Assembly: GCF_022267315.1 (NCBI RefSeq)
Contig: NZ_JAIKLE010000050.1
Span: forward strand, 1-37,279
From: Maribellus maritimus
GTDB taxonomy: Bacteria; Bacteroidota; Bacteroidia; Bacteroidales; Prolixibacteraceae
Direction of reading: 5' to 3'
DNA: 37,279 nt
Notes under the pieces: model-generated
Seen by the model: the letters and a program-made list of their open reading frames with translations, nothing else
What the model was told of the DNA's origin: nothing
The model's database searches: none
Translations under genes and position numbers: made by a program
Part shown: positions 1-7,867 of the stretch, piece by piece
Layout of the letters: every line of letters begins with the position of its first letter
Position numbering within the stretch: the first letter of the stretch is position 1

Positions 1-29
1 TACCCTTTTTAAGTGATACAAAAAGATAA

Positions 30-944
30 ATGAAGGTTTTAAATTCAGAGACAAATTTAAATGAGGTAATAGAATATATTTATTACTTCTTTAAGGAAGA
101 AGTTGAGGGAAAGGGAATTAATTTGCTCTATGAACAGGGACTATCTTCAAAGGAAGCTACTGTTTATTCAGATCAGAATAAAATCATCGCAATTCTGATT
201 AACCTAATAAAAAATGCAATAAAATTTACAGAAAGAGGATCAATAAAATTTGGATATGAGAAGAAGGGGGAATACCTGATATTTTTTGTTAAAGATAAAG
301 GTGTTGAAATTCAAGTAGAGGAGGAAAATATCATTTTTGAAAGATTCGGGAGAGTCAACACGACGCTTATGACAGATAATAGCGAAAATGGTTTGGCGCT
401 ATCTATAGCGAAAGCTTATGTGGAATTATTTGGTGGAAAAATTTGGGTTGAAAGCGAGTTTGGCTTGAGTTCTGCTTTTTATTTTACAATACCTTTCAAT
501 TCCCGCCAAGGCGAACAAATAAATCGTAGAAAAGAAAAGAATTTACAAAAAAAGCAAGATGCTTTAACTGAAGATATTAAAATCCTAATCGCCGAAGACG
601 ATGAATTTTCAGAAATACTTATCCGGGAGTTGCTGAATAATTTTGCGCGCGAAATGATAACTGTAAAATCTGGAAGCGAAGCAGTGGATTTCTGTCGAAA
701 CAACCCGGATACAAATTTGGTACTAATGGATATTCGAATGCCTCGAATGAACGGATATGAAGCCACCAAACAAATACGGCTTTTTAATAGTAAGGTGATT
801 ATTGTCGCACAAACTGCAATGACTTATAACGAGGAGTGGGAGAAGGCCGTTGATGCAGGATGCAATGATTTAATTTCAAAACCTTTTACAAAAGCTATAT
901 TTGAAAAATTGTTAGAAAAGCATTTTAAACTGGTACAAATTTAA
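30..944 (+). CDS. N-terminally truncated, degenerate hybrid histidine kinase/response regulator
   Basis: A 304-residue protein with a HATPase_c-like domain (about residues 5-157) followed by a receiver domain (about 183-300). The HisKA phosphoacceptor region is missing and a stop codon (27-29) lies just before the ATG. The closest relative in view is the full hybrid kinase at 31801-33498, which aligns along the whole length. The N box (NLIKNAIKF) is kept. The G1 box reads DKGVEI where the paralogue has DTGPGI, and the G2 box reads NGLALS where the paralogue has SGLGLA, so ATP binding is probably lost. The receiver keeps the acidic pocket (AEDD), the phospho-acceptor D234 in LMDIRMP, and the conserved Lys in ISKP. 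It may act as a receiver-only protein or be a remnant whose 5' part lies before the window. The open frame is certain; function is uncertain. Confidence 0.7.
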   Translation: MKVLNSETNLNEVIEYIYYFFKEEVEGKGINLLYEQGLSSKEATVYSDQNKIIAILINLIKNAIKFTERGSIKFGYEKKGEYLIFFVKDKGVEIQVEEENIIFERFGRVNTTLMTDNSENGLALSIAKAYVELFGGKIWVESEFGLSSAFYFTIPFNSRQGEQINRRKEKNLQKKQDALTEDIKILIAEDDEFSEILIRELLNNFAREMITVKSGSEAVDFCRNNPDTNLVLMDIRMPRMNGYEATKQIRLFNSKVIIVAQTAMTYNEEWEKAVDAGCNDLISKPFTKAIFEKLLEKHFKLVQI

Positions 945-1030
945 AGTTACACGTGAGGATGAAAAAGAAAAAATAGAAATCTTATAAACATTCTTCATTG
1001 CTTCTTGCTCATTTACAAATATCTATAAAA

Positions 1031-3277
1031 ATGAAAATAGCATATATTGCCACTTATCCACCACGTGAATGTGGTATCGGAACATTTACCAACAACCTGT
1101 ATAAATCAATGTTAATTGACAATAAGCCAAAGGAACAAAAGCGTGAAGGCTTTGTTGTCGCAATAAATGACAACAATCTTAATTACAAATACCCGGAAGA
1201 AGTAAAATCAATTATAAGACAAGAATACCAGGAAGATTATTTAAAGGCGGTAAAGTACATAAACCTTAGCGGTGCTGATGTTTGTATACTACAACACGAA
1301 TTTGGCATTTTGGGTGGACAAAGCGGGGTTTATATTCTTCCGTTGCTTCACCGGCTTGAAATTCCGCTTATTGTTACTCTTCATACCATCCTCAAAACCC
1401 CTTCGTATAACGAAAAAGCTGTTTTGAAAGAGATTTGCAAAATGGCTCATAAGATTGTAGTGATGAGCCACAAAGCAGTTGAGTTTCTCACAAACATTTA
1501 CGATGTACCAAAAGAAAAAATTGCACTAATTGAGCATGGTGTGCCAGATATTCAATTCAATCCTGAAAAATCGAAAAAAAAGTTCAAAATCGAGAACAAA
1601 AAAGTATTATTAACCTTTGGTTTCATTGGGCGAAGTAAGGGTATTGAAACAGTTATTAAAGCATTGCCGGAAGTGGTTAAGAAATTTCCTGAGCTAATTT
1701 ATATTGTTTTGGGGAAAACACACCCAAATGTAATAAGACATTCCGGCGAAGAATACCGGATTTTTCTTCTTCGGCTGGTGAAAAACCTTCAGCTTGAGAA
1801 TCATGTGACTTTCCTGAATGAATTTATCGACGAGCAGGAATTATTTAAATATTTATATGCCTGCGACATTTATATTACTCCTTATTTGAACGAAGCCCAG
1901 ATTACCAGCGGGACGCTTTCGTATGCGGTTGGAGTGGGCGCAGCTGTTCTCTCAACCCCATACTGGCATGCTGTTGAATTACTGGCAAAAGGAAGAGGAA
2001 GGTTATTCAATTTTAATGATTCGGACGACCTTGCAAAAACTCTAACCGGACTTCTTGAACATCCTGAAGACCTCAGCGAGCTAAAAAACAATGCCGGTGA
2101 ATATGGGAAAAAAATTACCTGGCCAAAAACCGGCGAAAAATATGTAACACTTGCAGAAAAAACAATGAAGGATGAACATTCTATTGTTATTCAAAAAGAA
2201 AAGGAACTCGATTTACTTATTCTTCCCCCTTTTTCGCTTGCGCATATTAAACGGCTCACCGATGATACAGGCATTATCCAGCATGCCAAATTTGGAATTC
2301 CTAATTTGAAAGAGGGTTATTGTCTCGACGATAATTCGCGTGCTCTACTGATGGTTTTGATGGCATACCGGGAGATGAAAGACAAACGGGCACTTGAATT
2401 ATCGCCCATTTATCTGAGCTACATTCATTATCTGCAAAATGCAGACGGAACTTTCCGAAATTTCCTGAGCTTTAACCGAAGTTTTTTGGATGAAATTGGC
2501 TCGGAAGATTCATTCGGCAGAACAATCTGGGCGCTGGGATACTTACTGGGAAATGCTCCCAATGATGCGTATTACCAAACCGGGAAATTGGTATTCTTCA
2601 ATGCAGCTCCTAATTTTGAGAAATTAAAATCGATCAGGGGAATTGCCAATACAATGATTGGAATTAGTTATTACCTGAGAAGTAATCCATCGGACGATTC
2701 AATGACTGAAAGATTAAGGAATCTGGCAAATGTATTGATGAAACACTATAACGAAAACCAGGCTACTGACTGGAACTGGTTTGAGTCTTTACTGGCTTAT
2801 GATAATGGTATTTTACCATTGGCTCTTTTACATTCTGCCCAGGTACTGAATGACCCCAAAATTACAGAAACAGCAATTGAATCGATGAATTTCCTGACTA
2901 CCCATACTCTTAAGGATAACTACCTGTCAATCATTGGAAATGAAAAGTGGTACAAAAAAGAAGGGGAGCGTTCTGTTTTTGCCCAGCAGCCTATTGATGC
3001 AATGGCAATGGTATTAATGTACCACCAGGCATATTTTGTAACAAAAGACAAGGATTACCTGAATAAACTTTACACTTCATTTTTATGGTTTTTGGGTGAA
3101 AATGATCTGCGGATGAGTTTATACGATTTTGAAACGAAGGGTTGTTGCGATGGATTTGAAAGTTATGGTGTAAACCGGAACCAGGGAGCAGAAAGTTCGC
3201 TCGCTTATTTAATTTCGCATTTAACGGTTTTGCAGGCTTATGAAGAATTTCACCGGTCAGACTTGAAATTGGTGTAA
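1031..3277 (+). CDS. Two-domain glycosyltransferase: GT4 domain plus C-terminal (alpha/alpha) barrel-like domain
   Basis: About 748 residues. I chose the ATG at 1031 (MKIAYIATYPPRECGIGTF) over an upstream TTG at 998, because the glycosyltransferase Rossmann strand starts there. Residues 1 to about 390 form a GT-B/GT4 glycosyltransferase. It has the N-terminal GIGTF loop, HEFGILGG near residue 90, and a donor-site region near residue 295 (SGTLSYAVGVGAAVLSTPYW) with a downstream Glu (HAVELL). Residues of about 410-748 are a second, helix-rich domain with CLDDNSRALL and ADGTFRNFL motifs, of the type seen in six-hairpin glycosidase folds. Cytoplasmic sugar-nucleotide-dependent polymer synthesis is likely; substrate is unknown. 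It may work with the GH130 protein at 34852-36324 and the glycan block at 7868-10910. No 38-bp promoter element lies upstream. Confidence 0.85.
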   Translation: MKIAYIATYPPRECGIGTFTNNLYKSMLIDNKPKEQKREGFVVAINDNNLNYKYPEEVKSIIRQEYQEDYLKAVKYINLSGADVCILQHEFGILGGQSGVYILPLLHRLEIPLIVTLHTILKTPSYNEKAVLKEICKMAHKIVVMSHKAVEFLTNIYDVPKEKIALIEHGVPDIQFNPEKSKKKFKIENKKVLLTFGFIGRSKGIETVIKALPEVVKKFPELIYIVLGKTHPNVIRHSGEEYRIFLLRLVKNLQLENHVTFLNEFIDEQELFKYLYACDIYITPYLNEAQITSGTLSYAVGVGAAVLSTPYWHAVELLAKGRGRLFNFNDSDDLAKTLTGLLEHPEDLSELKNNAGEYGKKITWPKTGEKYVTLAEKTMKDEHSIVIQKEKELDLLILPPFSLAHIKRLTDDTGIIQHAKFGIPNLKEGYCLDDNSRALLMVLMAYREMKDKRALELSPIYLSYIHYLQNADGTFRNFLSFNRSFLDEIGSEDSFGRTIWALGYLLGNAPNDAYYQTGKLVFFNAAPNFEKLKSIRGIANTMIGISYYLRSNPSDDSMTERLRNLANVLMKHYNENQATDWNWFESLLAYDNGILPLALLHSAQVLNDPKITETAIESMNFLTTHTLKDNYLSIIGNEKWYKKEGERSVFAQQPIDAMAMVLMYHQAYFVTKDKDYLNKLYTSFLWFLGENDLRMSLYDFETKGCCDGFESYGVNRNQGAESSLAYLISHLTVLQAYEEFHRSDLKLV

Positions 3278-3299
3278 AAAAATCCCGCATAAAGCGGGA
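3276..3299 (-). terminator. Intrinsic terminator of the cold-shock gene
   Basis: A 6-bp GC stem (TCCCGC at 3283-3288, GCGGGA at 3294-3299) with a 5-nt loop. Read on the minus strand it is followed directly by seven T residues. It sits about 28 bp past the stop of the cold-shock gene and overlaps the stop codon of the convergent glycosyltransferase gene. It may also weakly stop plus-strand transcription. Confidence 0.8.
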
Positions 3300-3326
3300 C
3301 AATATTTAAATGACTGTAATATTTAA

Positions 3327-3518
3327 CTAAGCTTTCCTGACATTCACAGCATTTTTACCTTTTCTTCCTTCTTCCAAATCAAAAGTTACTTTATCATTTT
3401 CCCGGATATCTTCTTTCAATCCTGAGGCATTAACATAGAATTCTTTTGATGAATCATCATCTTTAATGAATCCAAATCCTTTTAGACTATTATAGAACTT
3501 TACTGTTCCTTTATTCAT
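3327..3518 (-). CDS. Cold-shock domain protein (CspA family)
   Basis: A 63-residue, single cold-shock-domain protein, near the usual family length of 65-70. It binds single-stranded RNA/DNA and acts as an RNA chaperone. The RNP1 motif is KGFGFI (residues 13-18). The RNP2 motif is EFYVNAS, where the canonical form is VFVHFS, so the aromatic/His pattern is altered. It starts MNKGTVKFYN, as the family does. A strong terminator follows. About 140 bp upstream is an AT-rich stretch with direct repeats of TTGTAACAA (about 3582 and 3609), which could be regulatory. No copy of the 38-bp element precedes it. Confidence 0.9.
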   Translation of the reverse strand: MNKGTVKFYNSLKGFGFIKDDDSSKEFYVNASGLKEDIRENDKVTFDLEEGRKGKNAVNVRKA

Positions 3519-3655
3519 TGTATTAAATTATTAATTGTGTGTAATTTAGGCTTAAAAATCGGAATCGCACATTTTATTGTAACAAAGATTGTTAATTTAA
3601 TTGTTATATATTGTAACAATGGTTAAAAGAATAATTTTAACCGGGAATATAAAGG

Positions 3656-3886
3656 TTATTCTTCTATTTTGGGATGTTTCAGTTTGTACTTATTCAGTAG
3701 TGAATTCAGTGATTCATAGTAAGATTTTAAATGATTAAGAGATATTTTCTCATCATTTCCCGATGGAATAGTCACGGGCATTTCTGCTAAGTATTCCGAC
3801 AGTTCTGGATACTTTTCCAAAATTGTCATCGAAATTCTCAGGATGTCTGAATTAAGTTCTTTTTCTGATTTCATAACTGTTTCCAT
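3656..3886 (-). CDS. Small hypothetical protein
   Basis: Seventy-six residues, charged and mostly helical, with no signal peptide or membrane segment. A second in-frame ATG at residue 5 (MKSEKELNSD) could be the real start. I do not recognise the family. A central stretch (EYLAEMPVTIPSG) and a C-terminal helix (SYYESLNSLLNKYK) look like a compact folded protein. A copy of the 38-bp promoter-like element lies about 100 bp upstream at 3988-4025, which links it to the putative stress regulon and supports its being a real gene. Confidence 0.65.
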   Translation of the reverse strand: METVMKSEKELNSDILRISMTILEKYPELSEYLAEMPVTIPSGNDEKISLNHLKSYYESLNSLLNKYKLKHPKIEE

Positions 3887-3987
3887 ATGATGATTAAAAT
3901 GCTTCTTTCATAATCTTTCTTTTGTAATTTCGTGAACATTGTTATATTTTGGGTCAACTAAGTTACTAATCGTACTTCCTGTAATTG

Positions 3988-4025
3988 TTACATAACTTTT
4001 GTGAAAATTTACATGATTCACATAT
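3988..4025 (-). promoter_or_regulatory. 38-bp stress-type promoter element, copy 1
   Basis: On the minus strand: TATGTGAATCATGTAAA, ending in GTAAA at 4012-4008, then 16 bases, then GTAA at 3991-3988. It points to the 76-residue gene at 3886. The rest of the 3887-4229 gap is AT-rich, with no other gene or structure that I can support. Confidence 0.75.
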
Positions 4026-4229
4026 TTTCTAAAACGTGAAAATTGGCTGTAATAGGGCTACCGCAGACTTTATTATTTCTTCCAAATTATTTAGAGAAAA
4101 CTATCAACCTATGTTAAAAGACTACAACATATACATCATGCGAAGCACTTAATATTAATTACCCATATCCTTTTTAAAGTAAAAATAAGAATAAAAAAAA
4201 TAGGAAATAATTCTAATATTGATATAAGC

Positions 4230-5414
4230 TTACCTATTTAAATTAGAAATTTTTGTTTTAATAATCTTTCTGGAAAGATTAATCCACATCGGGCTTATAA
4301 ACAAAGTAAGGGCAATAGTACCAATAATTAATTGGTAGTCATAAATTTTGATAATGCCTGAATAATAACCTGTTGACCCCAAAATAAAACTAAACTCTCC
4401 AATTTGTGACAGCAAAGCACCTGCGTAAAAACTTATTTTCCAGTCTTTACTGAAAATACGCATTATTAAAATATTAATGGTATTGTTTACAATTAATACA
4501 ATTAATACAAGTGAACCTATTATAAGGGCATTCTCTTTCAAAAAATGCAAATCAATTAACATGCCTACTGAAACAAAGAATAAGGCTACAAACATAATCT
4601 TAAAAGCATGCAAGCTATTGTGTACCCATTGGGTAGATTTTGTGGATGATAAAACAGTTCCTGCAATAAAAGCTCCCAAAGCCGATGATAAACCAAATAA
4701 TGCCGTTAATATAGAAAATCCGAAACACAGAGTAAAGGCTACAAAAACCTGTACTTCATGATCTTTACTGATATATTTCATGAAAGGAAGTTTAACCTCT
4801 TTTTTTACTAAAATATAGACAATGATTCCAATAATTAAAACTCCGCCAATTACTTGTTTTATTATTTCGGTAATTTCGGGGTTATTTCCTCCAAGATAAC
4901 CCATCATAATAAGCATGGGTACAATTAAAATATCCTGTGTTATGAGTACCCCAAGTACATTTTGCCCCACTTCTGTAAACAATTCATTTCTTTCTTGCAA
5001 AAGTTTAACAATAACCGCAGTACTGCTTAAACTGATTATAAACCCCAACATAACTACCTGATTGATTTTCCAGTTAAAAAAATTGCCCAATAGCCAAACT
5101 ATTATTACACTTACTACTATTTGAATTGAGGTTCCGATTATCGATACTTTCCAGTTTGTGACTAAACTTGGCAAGTGAATTTCCATTCCAACAAAAAATA
5201 ATAATAAAACCAATCCCAATGAGCCCAGGTTGGTAATAAGGATTTCATCTGTTATAAGCTTAAATCCGAAAGGCCCTACCAACACGCCTACAATTAAGTA
5301 GGTCACTATTGAGGGTTGCTTAAATACCTGTAATACAAAACCCACAACAATAATTATCATTGAAAGAATAACAAATTTAGACAGAACAGGGTCTATGTTA
5401 ATTGTTGCAATCAT
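4230..5414 (-). CDS. Cation:proton antiporter (CPA2/KefB-like membrane domain)
   Basis: A 394-residue polytopic inner-membrane protein with about 12 hydrophobic segments, in the Na+/H+ exchanger (CPA2) superfamily. Family marks include the early VGVLVGPFGF segment, LLLFFVGMEI, the SLSSTAVIVKLL segment, the LGAFIAGTVLSS segment and LLSQIGEFSFILG near the C-terminus. It would exchange K+ or Na+ for H+. It lacks the C-terminal TrkA-N/RCK regulatory domain of full KefB/KefC, so it is a transport-domain-only form. It stands alone between AT-rich gaps, with no copy of the 38-bp element upstream. The ion specificity cannot be told from sequence. Confidence 0.9.
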   Translation of the reverse strand: MIATINIDPVLSKFVILSMIIIVVGFVLQVFKQPSIVTYLIVGVLVGPFGFKLITDEILITNLGSLGLVLLLFFVGMEIHLPSLVTNWKVSIIGTSIQIVVSVIIVWLLGNFFNWKINQVVMLGFIISLSSTAVIVKLLQERNELFTEVGQNVLGVLITQDILIVPMLIMMGYLGGNNPEITEIIKQVIGGVLIIGIIVYILVKKEVKLPFMKYISKDHEVQVFVAFTLCFGFSILTALFGLSSALGAFIAGTVLSSTKSTQWVHNSLHAFKIMFVALFFVSVGMLIDLHFLKENALIIGSLVLIVLIVNNTINILIMRIFSKDWKISFYAGALLSQIGEFSFILGSTGYYSGIIKIYDYQLIIGTIALTLFISPMWINLSRKIIKTKISNLNR

Positions 5415-5461
5415 GTTTAGGTTTGTACTTTAATTTGAAAAAAAAGTTTGTAAAATACCTA

Positions 5462-5628
5462 CTATGCATACGTTATAAAGCCTTTTAGTGCCTTTCCCTG
5501 TTCTTCCAAATCATGGTTCAATTTATGTTTAAAAGTGTCCCATTTTTTTAGTTCCATCAGGTCTGTATTCACTATTTTTTTTGAATTTAATTTTTCTTAG
5601 CTTCAAGTTCTGCTATAATTTTTTTCAT
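5462..5628 (-). pseudogene. Frameshifted small gene related to the C-terminus of the 31223-31684 lipoprotein
   Basis: On the minus strand an ATG at 5628 opens MKKIIAELEAKKN and then stops. One base out of frame the reading continues as NSKKIVNTDLMELKKWDTFK and on to KGFITYA, with a stop at 5462-5464. The span is 167 bases, so one base is missing or two are extra. The second half (W..FK....HDLEEQGKALKGF) resembles the C-terminal 28 residues of the lipoprotein at 31223-31684 (W..FKSEFKKDMDELGKAFSDF). I read it as a decayed small gene. A short intact ORF starting at an internal ATG is the alternative. Confidence 0.45.
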
Positions 5629-5662
5629 TTTTCATTTAAGTTAAAATAGATGTGTTCATTTT

Positions 5663-6607
5663 TTACTTCATACTTTTCAAGTATTTGAAAAGCTCGCTGT
5701 CGGTAGATAAAATCACCGATGTAGTTGTATCAAATGTTGTTTCGAAAGTTTCCATCGATTTTAAAAAACCGTATAATTCGCGTGAAGCAGATGTTTGGTC
5801 ATAGGCTGAAGCATATATTGCTGCGGCTTTGGCATCAGCTTTTCCTTTTATTTCTTCCGCTTTTCTAAAAGCTTCGGATTGGATTGCTTTGAGCTCCCGT
5901 TCTTTTTCGCCATTAATACGTGAAGCTTCACCTTGCCCCTCAGACCTGAATTTATCGGCTATGCGAAACCTTTCACTTTTCATACGTTCGTAAACCTGCG
6001 TACTTACTTCCTCAACATAATTAATCCGTTTAAACCGAAAGTCGAGTATAACAATTCCATGGTACTGCGCCTTCTGGTTGGCGGATATAAGAATCATACG
6101 CTGTAATTCCTCCCGGCCAACAAATATGGAGGCAAGCGAATCTGAAATCATTTCACCGGTTGCGCCTGAAGAAGCCGGGACCCTGTTCTGAGAACGTACA
6201 GCTTCTTCCAGATCATGTGCTGCAATGTAATCCCTTGTTTCACCATCAAGAATATCATCCAGACGGGATTGTGCGCCCCTTTCATTTGTCATTCTTTTAA
6301 AAAACTGCAATGGATCAGTAATTTGCCAGCGTGCATAGGTATCAACAAATATGAATTTTTTATCTTTTGTTGGTACCTGGTTCGGATCCCCATACCACTC
6401 CATGTAGCGTTTTTCGAAATAATTGGTTTTTTGAATGAAGGGTGTTTTAAACTTTAGCCCCGGTTCTGTTTTAGCATCTCCCACAGGTTTTCCGAATTGG
6501 GTAATAACCACCTGTTCTGTTTCTTTCACAATGTATGCACTTTGTATTACTGCTATCAGCACGATTATCGAGGTGACAATTAAAAATATAATTTTATTCT
6601 TCTTCAT
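5663..6607 (-). CDS. hflC: HflC-like SPFH/band 7 membrane protein
   Basis: A 314-residue protein with one N-terminal membrane anchor (about residues 5-26), an SPFH domain starting with VKETEQVVITQFGKP, and a long C-terminal coiled coil rich in A, E, K and R (RSEGQGEASRINGEKERELK). Its length and order match HflC, the partner of HflK in the complex that restrains the FtsH protease. It lies 12 bp downstream of hflK in the usual hflK-hflC order and would share that promoter (element at 7665-7703). hflK is broken here, so HflC may lack its normal partner. It also contains DFRFKRINYVEEV, typical of HflC. Confidence 0.92.
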   Translation of the reverse strand: MKKNKIIFLIVTSIIVLIAVIQSAYIVKETEQVVITQFGKPVGDAKTEPGLKFKTPFIQKTNYFEKRYMEWYGDPNQVPTKDKKFIFVDTYARWQITDPLQFFKRMTNERGAQSRLDDILDGETRDYIAAHDLEEAVRSQNRVPASSGATGEMISDSLASIFVGREELQRMILISANQKAQYHGIVILDFRFKRINYVEEVSTQVYERMKSERFRIADKFRSEGQGEASRINGEKERELKAIQSEAFRKAEEIKGKADAKAAAIYASAYDQTSASRELYGFLKSMETFETTFDTTTSVILSTDSELFKYLKSMK

Positions 6608-6619
6608 TATTCCGAGGTA

Positions 6620-7611
6620 TTATTTGCTTAATTGCATTTGTAACAAGGGCAATACATTGTTCCCATGTTCGTCGATAATGATTTTACTGCCCAACTTTGG
6701 TAAAACTGACCCCATTGTTTCGAGATAAATTCTTCTTTTAGTGACTTCAGGCACTTTAATGTATTCTTTATAAATGGCATTAAAACGGGCAACTTCGCCG
6801 AGCGCATTATTCACTCGCTCGGTAGCAAATCCCTCCGCCTGTTGTATTGTTTCTTCTGCTTGTCCACTTGCCTTGGGTATAACCTTGTTGTACTCCGATT
6901 TTGCCTGGTTAATCAAGGTCTCCCTTTCCTGTTGTGCTTGGTTTACTGCATTAAAAGCAGCTTTTACCGGTTCGGGAGGATTAACATCTTGCAACACTAT
7001 CTGGTCTATTTTAATCCCAAGTGAATATTCCTTGCATATTTGGTTCGCAAGTTCTACCATTTTAGTGGCTATTTCTGTGCGCCCAACAGTAAGCACTTCA
7101 TTTACTGTGCGATCTCCGACAATTTGTCGGAGTACCGCTTCCGAAACATCGCGCAATGTATTTTGAGGATTCCTAACCTTGAACAAATAATTGTAAGGAT
7201 CTGAACTTGCAACAAAAAATTGGACATTCAGTTAAGTTATGCTGCAAATTTTTGTTTGTTAATTAATTTTCCAAATTCATCCGGCGACAGATAGTTCAAT
7301 GAAGAATGACTTCTTTGTGTATTAACGCTGGCTTTAACTGTTCGGAAACCAAACTCCAGTTTTTGTTGCCTTTCAACAGGTACTTTATACACCCGTTCAA
7401 TAAAAGGCATTTTCATATTAAGCCCCGATTCAACTTTGCGTACATATTTACCAAAGCGGGTAATAACACCTACTTCTTCGGGTTCAACCTGGAAAAATGA
7501 GTTAAAGACAAGCAATATTGAAAAAAATGCAATAATGATTATATTTCTATACTTCAGCATTTTTTTCAAAATAGGCGATTCTATGTTTTTTGTGTTGAAA
7601 GAATCTGTCAT
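6620..7611 (-). pseudogene. hflK: hflK interrupted by an IS3-family transposase remnant
   Basis: Two HflK pieces remain. The N-terminal piece (7324-7611) encodes the membrane anchor and the start of the SPFH domain (VEPEEVGVITRFGKYV to FGFRTVKASV). It then runs in frame into foreign residues NTQRSHSSLNYLSPDEF and stops at 7237. The C-terminal piece resumes at about 7207 (SDPYNYLFKVRNPQNTLRDV) and continues to 6620 through the SPFH core and the AQAEE-type coiled coil; its first ATG gives a 188-residue ORF (6620-7186) with no membrane anchor. Roughly 40-50 SPFH residues between the pieces are lost. The reading frame downstream is intact, so either piece may still be translated. A 38-bp promoter element is still present upstream. 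Confidence 0.85.
7208..7323 (-). mobile_element. 3' end fragment of an IS3-family element inside hflK
   Basis: The minus-strand frame encodes NTQRSHSSLNYLSPDEFGKL followed by INKQKFAA and a stop. The S-x-L-x-Y-x-S/T-P-x-E-F pattern is the classic C-terminal end of IS3-family (IS150-type) DDE transposases. After the stop comes an A/T-rich tail with TGTCCAATTTTTTG, which resembles an IS3-family terminal repeat, and then HflK sequence resumes. Only about 115 bp remain. The rest of the element and part of hflK were deleted. The exact outer boundary is estimated. Confidence 0.75.
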
Positions 7612-7664
7612 GAATTAAAATATTTGATTGCCAATAAATTTACCCCCAATAAAAGTGAAAAGGG

Positions 7665-7703
7665 TTATACAATTTCAGGAATTTGTTACATTATTCACAC
7701 TTT
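7665..7703 (-). promoter_or_regulatory. 38-bp stress-type promoter element, copy 2 (hflK-hflC)
   Basis: On the minus strand: GTGTGAATAATGTAAC ending at 7685, then 16 bases, then ATAA at 7668-7665. It lies about 54 bp before the hflK start codon. The remaining 7704-7867 gap shows no gene. Confidence 0.75.
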
Positions 7704-7867
7704 CCCTTTACCCATAGTGATGGCTATCCTTCTTTTTAAATGATAGTACCATTGTATATAAATTTTAAGTTGGGTTTTTAAAATTCATTTTCCCATTACG
7801 ATGAAAAGTAACATTTATAATCATTCCCCTTTATGGCAAAAAAAGGTGATGCCTGGTTCCATCTTGT

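Noticed and set aside
3577..3622. AT-rich direct and imperfect inverted repeats of TTGTAACAA upstream of the cold-shock gene
   Set aside because: TGTAAC resembles part of the 38-bp element, but the 16-base spacing and TGTGTGAAT block are missing; too weak to call an operator.
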